A DNA stretch of 5,558 nucleotides from Patescibacteria group bacterium (GCA_023474975.1 JAMCXE010000034.1:1-5558); one strand, 5' to 3'; positions 1 through 5,502 are shown, counted from the first letter of the stretch. Program-made: numbers and translations. The notes: generated by a model from the sequence alone, not told the origin.

Positions 1-41
1 TGCCAGCGTAAAAATAAACGATTACATCCCCTCTTTTGACT
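1..41 (-). repeat. Inverted copy of signal-peptidase coding segment at window edge
   Basis: The reverse complement of these 41 bases is identical, base for base, to positions 343-383 inside the signal peptidase gene. The match stops at position 42 and reaches the first base of the window, so it may extend further left. On the minus strand the copy encodes the same residues (V86 to G98, the RGDVIVYF region). It is therefore a displaced coding fragment, not a regulatory repeat. The simplest reading is a fold-back or chimeric contig end; a true inverted duplication is the alternative. Confidence 0.9.
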
Positions 42-64
42 CATAATTTTATTGGATATTTAAT
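36..64 (+). promoter_or_regulatory. Possible sigma70-type promoter of the signal peptidase gene
   Basis: TTGACT (36-41) and TTTAAT (59-64) are each one base from the -35 and -10 consensus and are separated by 17 bases, which would start transcription near 71, about 18 bases before the GTG start. However, the -35 box lies entirely within the inverted copy at 1-41. If that copy is an assembly artefact, the box is not real at this place. An alternative is TAGAAT at 77-82 driving a nearly leaderless transcript from the GTG. Confidence 0.3.
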
Positions 65-88
65 TTTGTAAGATGGTAGAATAAATAC

Positions 89-682
89 GTGCATAAAGCA
101 AAATTTAATAAATCTTCATTTTTAACGCTGATATTGGTTGGCATTATCGTTGTCTTGGTTGTTTTCTTATTCAGATTTACATCGGTGCCGGAACCGGAAT
201 CGGAAGTGATAGTGGGCGGTATTCCGCCGAGCGCGCCGTGTTTTTCCGTTGAAGAAAAAATTGTCCGCGGCGATTCTATGTCTGGAATTATTGAGCCCGG
301 CAAAACAGTTAAAATACTTTCCGGGTATTATAAATGCAACGAAGTCAAAAGAGGGGATGTAATCGTTTATTTTTACGCTGGCAATACTGATCCGTTAATT
401 AAGATCGTCAAAGGCATTCCTGGCGATAAATTCGGCTTTCAGAAAATTAGCGGCGGCTGGTATATTTTACTGAATGGAAAAATTCTTAAGAACGCTCAAG
501 ATCGGCCTTATATTTTAGACGGAGGAGGCTACCGCATGCTTTCCTTATACGAACATGACTATAAGGGGATAATTCCGAAAGACGCTTATTTGATTTTAGG
601 TAATTTAGTTGGCGGATCAATAGACTCCACGCGATTTGGTCTGGTGGGCAAAATAGATATTTTGGGCAAGGCGGTGTACTAA
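89..682 (+). CDS. lepB: Type I signal peptidase (S26 family)
   Basis: This membrane-anchored serine protease would remove signal peptides from exported proteins on the outer face of the cytoplasmic membrane. A single N-terminal transmembrane segment spans roughly residues 11-30, followed by the catalytic domain. RGDSM (60-64) carries the nucleophile S63. The GDVIVY strand is at 89-94. LIKIVKGIPGD (103-113) matches the box holding the general-base lysine, most likely K105. GGSIDSTRFG (175-184) matches the C-terminal SxDSRxFG box. At 197 residues it has the length of a compact Gram-positive-type enzyme. The GTG start is chosen because the only nearby upstream ATG (73) runs into a stop; no clear Shine-Dalgarno is present. 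C51 and C83 lie in the exported domain and could form a disulfide. It converges with the flippase gene. The symbol is by family and orthology to a specific Sip/LepB is not shown. Confidence 0.92.
   Translation: MHKAKFNKSSFLTLILVGIIVVLVVFLFRFTSVPEPESEVIVGGIPPSAPCFSVEEKIVRGDSMSGIIEPGKTVKILSGYYKCNEVKRGDVIVYFYAGNTDPLIKIVKGIPGDKFGFQKISGGWYILLNGKILKNAQDRPYILDGGGYRMLSLYEHDYKGIIPKDAYLILGNLVGGSIDSTRFGLVGKIDILGKAVY
343..383 (+). repeat. Partner arm of the 41-bp inverted repeat
   Basis: This is the in-gene copy matching the reverse complement of positions 1-41 exactly. It covers codons 86-98 of the signal peptidase, including the conserved GDV stretch, so this copy is the native one and the window-edge copy is the displaced one. 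The two arms are separated by about 300 bases that contain the gene start. Confidence 0.9.
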
Positions 683-715
683 TTTTGGAAGTCGGACTTC
701 CCAAATTGCCTTTTT
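681..715 (+). terminator. Intrinsic terminator after the signal peptidase gene
   Basis: GGAAGT (687-692) pairs with ACTTCC (696-701) around a 3-base loop. After one mismatch the stem continues with AATTT (681-685) against AAATT (703-707). A TTTTT run at 711-715 follows three bases later. The stem begins within the stop codon. In the minus direction no T-run follows the hairpin, so it best serves the plus-strand gene, although it sits between two converging genes. Confidence 0.7.
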
Positions 716-2156
716 ACCTACGAATTAACTCCAATAATTTTTCTTTTTGGATCTTTAGGGTCAAGAGATAAATAATAATAGAAATTAAGATATTGATGAG
801 CAGTGGAATTCCGGCAATTTCCATCAAGTAAGTTAAGGCCGCCATAACAATTCCGGCAACGATCATTTTTTTGATATTGGGAAAAACAGAGAATGGGTTG
901 GCGATCTGCATCTTGTGCCAGATAAAATAATTGGAAACTATTTGGGTTAGAAGCGTAGCGACCGAAGATCCCCCGATACCCCATCTTGGTATTAAAAGAA
1001 GGTCAAAAATAATATTGCCGATCGCCCCTATCATAGAAAATGTGATGAAATTTTTTTGTTTTTCGTGAGCCAGAACGGAATTACTGACTATGGCGGAGGG
1101 GAAGATTATTAAGATCGTTGACATCAAAATTTGGAACGAGAGCGTTGCCGGCTGATATTCTTTACCGAAAACAAGATCGATTATTTGGCTGCCTAAAATT
1201 ATCCCGCCGAGAGCTATAGGAATTGCCGCTAAAAAAGATGCAGCTACCGCCTTTTCTAAGACTTTTTTTCCGCCTTCCAGCCCTTCTTTTAAAGTTTTGG
1301 TAAGCGCCGGAAAAATGCTTACGGCAAAAAGCGAGGCCATTGTGTATAGGACGTATATCGGCTTTTGGGCGGCCGAATAATATCCTGTTTCCGCCGCCGG
1401 TCGCATCCAGCCGATTATGACCAGGTCGGTATTAAGCATTATTGATCCCAGGAAACTGGCAAGGGCAAAGGGGAGAGAAGACTTGAGAAGCGGCCATACC
1501 AGCAAAGGATCGAATTCTGAAAAGGAAGCGGTAAAATGATCTTTGAGCAGGAAGAATATTCCCAAAAATCCAACAGCTACACCCAAGAGATAGCCGATGG
1601 CGAGAGATTCGCTATTTGGCGAAAGAAAGAGAAAAAACATTCCGAATGCGGTGATAAAGAAATTAGTAAGGATCTCATTAAGCGCTTCATATTGCATCTT
1701 TTCTTTGGCGCGGCTGATGACGAAGCCGAAGTTTCTCAAGCTATCAAATAAAAGTATCAATGAAACTACGGGCATTAATTTCTTTGCCTCGGGAATGTTC
1801 GTAATGTACGGCGCTCCGAAGATCAAAATTAAAATTCCTATTGCCAGCAGAATAAGTTTTAAGCAAAAAGCGGTTGAAAAGTATCTCTTGGAGTGTTCGG
1901 GGGTTTTGGCTGATTCACGCGTGACTATCGCGCCCATTCCTATATCCGAAAATATGGTCATAAAAGCCACTAGTGTCATTACATATGAAAAAGCACCCCA
2001 GCTCGATGGCCCCAGAACACGTGCGGCAAAAATTATAAGCCCCATTCTTACAAATCTTCCGGAAACTTGTCCAAAAAATAGCCAAAAGGTGTTTTTGGCG
2101 ATGGTTTGTTTCAGACTTTGATTCTCAAAAAGAAAAGACTTTATTTTTTTATACAT
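714..2156 (-). CDS. Wzx-type polysaccharide flippase (MOP superfamily)
   Basis: This polytopic membrane protein of 480 residues has the length and pattern of the RfbX/Wzx group, which flips polyprenyl-diphosphate-linked glycans across the cytoplasmic membrane. The N-terminus holds the family pattern: NTFWLFFGQ (22-30), then RVLGP (46-50), DIGMG (71-75) and RESAK (80-84). Many hydrophobic segments follow to the end, consistent with 12-14 helices, and the tail is basic (KEKLLELIRR). The ATG at 2156 is the only plausible start because an in-frame TGA lies three codons upstream. No Shine-Dalgarno is visible, and the preceding sequence is the end of a palindromic repeat four bases away. It probably belonged to one transcription unit with the sugar-phosphate transferase upstream, now interrupted by the GIY-YIG element. 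Substrate specificity cannot be read from sequence; a teichuronic or O-antigen-type exporter is equally possible. Confidence 0.88.
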   Translation of the reverse strand: MYKKIKSFLFENQSLKQTIAKNTFWLFFGQVSGRFVRMGLIIFAARVLGPSSWGAFSYVMTLVAFMTIFSDIGMGAIVTRESAKTPEHSKRYFSTAFCLKLILLAIGILILIFGAPYITNIPEAKKLMPVVSLILLFDSLRNFGFVISRAKEKMQYEALNEILTNFFITAFGMFFLFLSPNSESLAIGYLLGVAVGFLGIFFLLKDHFTASFSEFDPLLVWPLLKSSLPFALASFLGSIMLNTDLVIIGWMRPAAETGYYSAAQKPIYVLYTMASLFAVSIFPALTKTLKEGLEGGKKVLEKAVAASFLAAIPIALGGIILGSQIIDLVFGKEYQPATLSFQILMSTILIIFPSAIVSNSVLAHEKQKNFITFSMIGAIGNIIFDLLLIPRWGIGGSSVATLLTQIVSNYFIWHKMQIANPFSVFPNIKKMIVAGIVMAALTYLMEIAGIPLLINILISIIIYLLTLKIQKEKLLELIRR

Positions 2157-2160
2157 TGGT

Positions 2161-2193
2161 TGTCATTGCGAGGGCATTGGCCCGCGGCAATCT
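2161..2193 (+). repeat. 33-bp palindromic repeat, left copy
   Basis: It begins TGTCATTGCGAGG (2161-2173) and ends GCAATCT (2187-2193). ATTGC (2165-2169) pairs with GCAAT (2187-2191), and inside it GGGC (2172-2175) pairs with GCCC (2180-2183), giving an imperfect hairpin. The reverse complement of 2487-2519 has the same length, the same 13-base start and the same 7-base end but a different centre. The variable centre with conserved ends is typical of REP-like repeats. The final base overlaps the stop codon of the broken GIY-YIG gene. Confidence 0.85.
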
Positions 2194-2481
2194 TACAGGT
2201 TTAAGTATAGATCTTTAAATTGAAAATTATTATTTTTTATTAAATCTTCCTTCTTTTTTCCGGACCCGGCTTTAATTTGTTTTTCTCTGCTTATAGCATT
2301 ATATGCATTATCAAAGATTTCATAATAAACAAGCTTTACAACGTTATATTTTTCGGTAAATCCTTTTGTTTTTTTTACTTTTGTGCTGGAGAATTCTATT
2401 CTTTAGATCACTAGTGACTCCGGTATAAATTACCGTATTAGCTGGATTTGTCATTAAATAAACATAATAGTATTTATTCAT
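2193..2481 (-). pseudogene. GIY-YIG nuclease-domain protein, broken by one-base insertion
   Basis: From the ATG at 2481 the minus strand encodes the start of a small GIY-YIG protein: YYVYLMT (5-11) and IYTGVT (18-23) are the two signature strands, and R29 is the likely catalytic arginine. In this frame the protein stops after 45 residues (TAA at 2344-2346). Ignoring one A in the A8 tract (T8 at 2369-2376 on the plus strand) restores a 95-residue protein that continues KGFTEKYNV, KLVYYE and REKQIKAGS (the likely metal-binding Glu is E66) to a TAA at 2193-2195. That is the full usual length of this family of roughly 80-100 residues. The break is either a recent mutation or a homopolymer sequencing error. 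The classical heptamer A AAA AAC occurs here, but a -1 shift does not reach the correct frame. In related stand-alone proteins the domain cuts or nicks DNA; the role here is unknown. Confidence 0.85.
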
Positions 2482-2486
2482 TGTTG

Positions 2487-2519
2487 AGATTGCTTCGTCG
2501 CCGACTCCTCGCAATGACA
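2487..2519 (-). repeat. 33-bp palindromic repeat, right copy
   Basis: AGATTGC (2487-2493) begins and CTCGCAATGACA (2508-2519) ends this copy, which is the inverted counterpart of 2161-2193. ATTGC (2489-2493) pairs with GCAAT (2511-2515), and GTC (2497-2499) with GAC (2503-2505) nearer the centre. It lies directly upstream of the GIY-YIG start codon, so on the minus strand it would form the 5' leader of that gene. It also follows the end of the sugar transferase gene by 52 bases. Confidence 0.85.
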
Positions 2520-2571
2520 CTCGTTAATTTATTTGTTGCATTTGTGCGTTATTTGCAGATTGGTATTACGT

Positions 2572-3909
2572 CTAGTTATTAGTAAATAAAAATTTTATCG
2601 TCCTGAGCAGGATACTGAAATCCAAAAACGGAGAATTGTTTTTGATGTAGTAAATGTCAAATTGTGTTTTTTCGTATGCTTCTTTTACGCTGGCGCCATA
2701 GCGGAAATTTATTTGCGCCCAGCCGGTGATCCCCGGCTTGGTTAGATGCCTAAGTTCGTAATAAGGGATCTCTTTTTTGAGGGAAACAACGAATTCCGGT
2801 CGTTCCGGTCTAGGGCCGATAAAAGACAGATCGCCTCTTAGGATGTTGAATAGTTGCGGTAATTCGTCTAGGTGAGTAGCTCTTAAAAAATGTCCGATAC
2901 TGGTAGCGCGGTCATCATTGAAATAATTTGCCCATTGCGGTCCGTTTTTTTCGGCGTCGATCTTCATTGTGCGGAATTTATAAATGGTAAATTCAATGCC
3001 GTTTTTCCCAACCCTTTTTTGCTTAAATATCGCTGGTCCGGCGGAAGTCAGTTTTACCGCGATCGCAATTATTAATAGGAGGGGGGACAGTATTATGAGC
3101 ATTAAAAATGCCGCTAAATACTCGAACGGCGTTATTAGGAATTCATAGGTTCTGTGTTTTTGCGTGATATTTTCCAAAAACCACACTTCTTCCAGTTCTG
3201 CCAAGGGAACCTTTTTGAAAATCAACTCGTAAAGTTCGGCCAGATCCATAACATCTATGCCGGCTAGGAGAGTTTTGTATATCAAGCTGGCGGATTTAAA
3301 ATCCTTTTTGATATGGGCCGGTAAAACTATGGTATTAATATTGTTGGCTATGATTATTTCGAAAAGGTGTTCGAATTCTTTGTCTTTGAGGCCGTCTTTC
3401 ATCCAGAATTTTATTTCATATCCGAGCTGGGTGTTGTTTTTGAGATAATCCGAAATTTCCTGTGTTGTTGTATTGGTACCAACCAGGAGTATTCTGGTGC
3501 CGGCTTCGCTTTTGGCCAGGACTGTGTTTGCCACCCTTCTATATAAATAGCCAAGCAGGCCGAATACTATCAGAAAGATGAATAGATTTGTTTTTGGCGC
3601 AACGCTTACCCCTGTATTGAGGTAAAAGAACGAAACGGAGAAAATGGCGTTGAAAAATAGCGAATACCAAAATTTTTTCGTGAACTCTATATCGTTTTTT
3701 AGCGATCTTGGGTCATATAATCCGGCAATATAAAAAACTATGAGCCAGATGATCAAAATAAGAGAAAATGGGACGAGGTGGTGATCGAAGAGCTGGCCAT
3801 AGAATTGAGATGTATACCTCAGCCAGAGAGTCAATATTAGGGAAAGGTAAAATATGACTATGTCGCCGATAAATAGGAGTATTTGTTTTGTTTTGAAATA
3901 TGGTTCCAT
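2572..3909 (-). CDS. Polyprenyl-phosphate sugar-1-phosphate transferase (WcaJ/PglC superfamily)
   Basis: This membrane enzyme would transfer a sugar-1-phosphate from a nucleotide sugar to undecaprenyl phosphate, the first step in building a surface polysaccharide or glycan. The order is typical of the long form: N-terminal hydrophobic helices (roughly 9-30, 45-64, 82-97, 108-122), a Rossmann-like region beginning RILLVGTN (139-146), a re-entrant or transmembrane segment (262-285), then the bacterial sugar-transferase domain. Visible motifs are KQKRVG (296-301), KFRTM (311-315), LDELPQLFNILRGDLS (347-362) with the catalytic Asp-Glu pair D348-E349, GPRPE (365-369) and KPGITGW (391-397). The 445 residues match family size. 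The ATG at 3909 has no Shine-Dalgarno. It is followed on the same strand, beyond the GIY-YIG element, by the flippase that would handle its product. The sugar (glucose, galactose or another) is not determined by what I can see. Confidence 0.93.
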   Translation of the reverse strand: MEPYFKTKQILLFIGDIVIFYLSLILTLWLRYTSQFYGQLFDHHLVPFSLILIIWLIVFYIAGLYDPRSLKNDIEFTKKFWYSLFFNAIFSVSFFYLNTGVSVAPKTNLFIFLIVFGLLGYLYRRVANTVLAKSEAGTRILLVGTNTTTQEISDYLKNNTQLGYEIKFWMKDGLKDKEFEHLFEIIIANNINTIVLPAHIKKDFKSASLIYKTLLAGIDVMDLAELYELIFKKVPLAELEEVWFLENITQKHRTYEFLITPFEYLAAFLMLIILSPLLLIIAIAVKLTSAGPAIFKQKRVGKNGIEFTIYKFRTMKIDAEKNGPQWANYFNDDRATSIGHFLRATHLDELPQLFNILRGDLSFIGPRPERPEFVVSLKKEIPYYELRHLTKPGITGWAQINFRYGASVKEAYEKTQFDIYYIKNNSPFLDFSILLRTIKFLFTNN

Positions 3910-3975
3910 GGATAATTTAATTTTTTGTGGATATGTAAAATGCGCCGCTTGAATAATTCTGAGATTATTAGTATC

Positions 3976-4003
3976 TTGTTATGTAGTATATAATATATAA
4001 CAA
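3976..4003. promoter_or_regulatory. AT-rich palindrome in divergent promoter region
   Basis: TTGTTAT (3976-3982) and ATAACAA (3997-4003) form an exact 7-base inverted repeat around an AT-rich centre that contains a perfect TATAAT (3989-3994) on the plus strand and TATACT (from 3991 down to 3986) on the minus strand. It lies between the divergent sugar transferase and DsbA-like genes, where promoters are expected. It looks like an operator-type palindrome over back-to-back -10 elements. I find no convincing -35 box for either direction, so the promoter call is tentative. Confidence 0.35.
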
Positions 4004-4030
4004 ATCAGGAATTAAAAATATTCCAGTCGA

Positions 4031-4089
4031 AGAACCTATCTCGATAATAATCCTTAAACGCATTAGAAAGTATTATCGAGATGGGTTCT
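4031..4089 (+). repeat. Long hairpin: 19-bp stem, 21-base loop
   Basis: The arm at 4031-4049 (AGAACCTATCTCGATAATA) pairs along its full length with 4071-4089; the only departure is T4037 opposite G4083, which would be a G-U wobble in RNA. The loop is 4050-4070. No T-run follows on either strand, so it is not a standard terminator. It lies 41 bases upstream of the DsbA-like gene, in its probable 5' leader. The length and near-perfection suggest a small palindromic mobile repeat or a leader regulatory structure. Confidence 0.8.
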
Positions 4090-4107
4090 AAATTAATAAT
4101 TAATTAT

Positions 4108-4121
4108 CCGCCAACCGGCGG
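4108..4121 (+). promoter_or_regulatory. GC hairpin just upstream of the DsbA-like start codon
   Basis: CCGCC (4108-4112) pairs with GGCGG (4117-4121) across a 4-base loop in an otherwise AT-rich leader. The right arm ends nine bases before the ATG at 4131, so the only purine-rich sequence that could act as a ribosome-binding site (GGCGGAAA) is partly buried in the stem. It could modulate translation initiation, or be a small repeat that landed there. Confidence 0.45.
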
Positions 4122-4130
4122 AAACAAAAA

Positions 4131-4982
4131 ATGGAGAATAATAATAAAGTTAATGAAATTTTGAAGAGTGAAAAAGAGATCATATCTAATATTCAGGATG
4201 AGAAGAAGTTGATCAAAAATAGATCGGATAAAGGTAGTTATTTTTTGTCGGGCGCTATTCTTTTTTCTTCATTTTTGATCGCGGGGGCGATTATTTACAG
4301 TAATGGCGTTAAAGTCACTCCAACGGCGAATGTTTTGGACTCTGGCACAAAAGCCGCTGATGCTAATAAGAACGTTCTTCAAGTTAAAAATGACGATATT
4401 GTTTTAGGACAGAGCAATGCTCCGGTTACGATTGTTCTTTATTCGGATCCTTCTTGTCCTTTCTGCGCCGCTGCTGACGGGGCCGATATTATTGCGGGAC
4501 AAGACAATACAGGGAAAGATATTCATATAATTTCCGGCTATTTGCAAAAGAGCGATCCGACTTGGTCCGCTCCGGTTCCGGGCATAATTGCAAATTATGT
4601 TAATTCCGGAAAGGTAAGATTGGTATTTAGATATTTTCCGGGCCACGGCGCCGGCGAGCAAGCTATGAAGGTCTTATATTGCGCCAACGAGCAGGGTAAG
4701 TTTTGGCCGCTTATGGATGAAATATTCAAGAACCAGTCAGTTGTATCCGATCTTAATAAGGTTGAAGCTTTAGCTTCTGGCGTTGGAGCTGATGTTTCTA
4801 AGATAAATGATTGCTTATCTTCTAAAAAATATGATTACAAGATAAAACAAGATACTGATTCCGGAACCCAAGCTGGTGTTAATGGCACCCCGGGATTCTT
4901 CATTAACGGAACCCTCTTATCCGGCGCTCAACCTTTCAGCCAATTCCAGAAGGCAATCGATGCAGCTTTGCAGGCAAAATAA
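4131..4982 (+). CDS. Membrane-anchored DsbA-like thiol-disulfide oxidoreductase
   Basis: This 283-residue protein would act outside the cytoplasmic membrane to form or rearrange disulfides in exported proteins. A charged, probably coiled N-terminal tail (1-34) precedes one transmembrane anchor (about 36-57). No lipobox is seen. The thioredoxin fold begins near VLGQSNAPVTIVLYSDPSC (91-109), with active site C109-P110-F111-C112 and the cis-proline loop NGTPGFFING (251-260, P254). Between them is the helical insertion of the DsbA/BdbD group, including FRYFPGHG and EQGKFWPLMDEIF. Two further cysteines, C184 and C228, could form a structural disulfide. An extra stretch of about 30 residues after the CPFC motif (AGQDNTGKD to about 155) is longer than in minimal DsbA proteins. 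No recognisable Shine-Dalgarno is free upstream. It is the first gene of a plus-strand redox group, followed by a redoxin and a reductase. Whether it is mainly an oxidase or an isomerase cannot be told from sequence. Confidence 0.92.
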   Translation: MENNNKVNEILKSEKEIISNIQDEKKLIKNRSDKGSYFLSGAILFSSFLIAGAIIYSNGVKVTPTANVLDSGTKAADANKNVLQVKNDDIVLGQSNAPVTIVLYSDPSCPFCAAADGADIIAGQDNTGKDIHIISGYLQKSDPTWSAPVPGIIANYVNSGKVRLVFRYFPGHGAGEQAMKVLYCANEQGKFWPLMDEIFKNQSVVSDLNKVEALASGVGADVSKINDCLSSKKYDYKIKQDTDSGTQAGVNGTPGFFINGTLLSGAQPFSQFQKAIDAALQAK

Positions 4983-4991
4983 TTAAAACAG

Positions 4992-5081
4992 TGTCATTCC
5001 CGCCCCCGATGTAGCTCGAGGGCAGGCCGCAGCGGGAATCTAGGGAAAAATATCGGATTCCAAATCAAGTTTGGAATGACG
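4992..5081 (+). repeat. REP-like double-hairpin element between the redox genes
   Basis: GTCATTCC (4993-5000) and GGAATGAC (5073-5080) form terminal inverted repeats around two hairpins. The first pairs ATTCCCGC (4996-5003) with GCGGGAAT (5032-5039); the second pairs ATTCCAAA (5057-5064) with TTTGGAAT (5070-5077) across TCAAG. The element fills nearly the whole gap between the DsbA-like and glutaredoxin-like genes, starting 10 bases after one stop and ending 13 bases before the next ATG. No T-run follows in the plus direction, so it is not a normal terminator, though it may stabilise or partly terminate the transcript. Confidence 0.75.
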
Positions 5082-5093
5082 TAAAAAAAACGT

Positions 5094-5342
5094 ATGCACA
5101 CAGATAAAAAGGTAAAAATATATTCCACGCCGACTTGCTTTTATTGCCGGAAAGCTAAGGAGTTTTTTGTTAAGAATGGCGTTAAATATGAAGACATTAA
5201 TGTTTTGACAAATATGAAGGCGCGTGAAGAAATGGTGAAAAAATCTAATCAGCTTGGCGTGCCGGTCATTGAAATCGGCAATGAAATTATAGTTGGTTTC
5301 GATCGGGTTGCTATCGAGCAGGCACTTGGATTAAAAAAATAA
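5094..5342 (+). CDS. Glutaredoxin/NrdH-like small redoxin
   Basis: This 82-residue single-domain protein would carry reducing equivalents in the cytoplasm. YSTPTC (10-15) leads into the active site C15-F16-Y17-C18, followed by an amphipathic helix, the cis-proline loop GVPVIEI (55-61, P57) and a GFD turn (68-70) where classical glutaredoxins have a GG-D glutathione-binding pattern. That pattern resembles the YruB/NrdH-like branch, whose members are often reduced by thioredoxin reductase and not by glutathione. The reductase-like gene that follows supports this reading, which remains inference. The ATG at 5094 is the natural start; the preceding bases are the edge of a palindromic repeat and an A-tract, with no Shine-Dalgarno. 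It has the usual family length and no sign of damage. Confidence 0.93.
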   Translation: MHTDKKVKIYSTPTCFYCRKAKEFFVKNGVKYEDINVLTNMKAREEMVKKSNQLGVPVIEIGNEIIVGFDRVAIEQALGLKK

Positions 5343-5399
5343 ATGGCTTTGTCTGGAATTTGGAGTTGTTTCAACGAACGAACCCCGGCAACAACCTTT

Positions 5400-5438
5400 A
5401 CCCGCTAAAATTTTTACAAAGCAAAAACTTAGGCGGGT
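5400..5438 (+). promoter_or_regulatory. Imperfect hairpin in the spacer before the reductase gene
   Basis: ACCCGC (5400-5405) pairs with GCGGGT (5433-5438), then past a bulged G TAA (5406-5408) pairs with TTA (5429-5431), and TTTTT (5411-5415) pairs with AAAAA (5423-5427), giving about 14 base pairs. A second small stem follows: GCAGC (5449-5453) with GCTGC (5461-5465). An outer GTTGTT (5365-5370) can pair with AACAAC (5390-5395). The 160-base spacer 5343-5502 is thus rich in structure and holds no gene that I can see. It may be another palindromic repeat, a leader regulator or a small RNA. No T-run marks a terminator. Confidence 0.4.
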
Positions 5439-5502
5439 GCTCAGTTTTGCAGCCAGTCGAGCTGCGTTAATAAATTAACTCGCCCTCTTAGGCAAAAATG
5501 GT

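Larger units (their letters stand above)
2161..2519 (-). mobile_element. Candidate element: GIY-YIG gene bracketed by inverted 33-bp repeats
   Basis: Two 33-bp palindromic repeats in opposite orientation (2161-2193 and 2487-2519) bound a single small nuclease gene, with the outer 13 bases forming perfect terminal inverted repeats. The gene fills the interior almost exactly: its start codon is five bases from one repeat and its stop overlaps the other. This compact arrangement suggests that gene and repeats move together. I see no target-site duplication in the flanks (left ...TTGGT, right CTCG...). It sits between two polysaccharide genes on the same strand. That it is mobile is inference; the repeats and the gene are directly visible. 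Confidence 0.5.

Noticed and set aside
49..303. Minus-strand open frame of 84 codons opposite the signal peptidase start
   Set aside because: It overlaps the catalytic-serine region of a recognisable S26 peptidase on the other strand and shows no motif of its own.
1597..2121. Plus-strand open frame of 174 codons
   Set aside because: It lies wholly antisense to the flippase, whose family motifs are clear, and its own translation shows no domain pattern; it is a shadow of that gene.
2368..2377. Programmed -1 frameshift at the A AAA AAC heptamer in the GIY-YIG gene
   Set aside because: A -1 shift leads to a quick stop and does not reach the frame carrying KGFTEKYNV and REKQIK; a +1 change is needed, so a homopolymer insertion fits better.
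2157..2571. tRNA or CRISPR array in the repeat-containing gap
   Set aside because: The hairpins have no cloverleaf or TΨC-like sequence, and there are only two repeats, inverted to each other and separated by a coding region.
4031..4089. Intrinsic terminator
   Set aside because: The stem is strong, but neither strand has a T-run after it and it lies upstream of both divergent genes.
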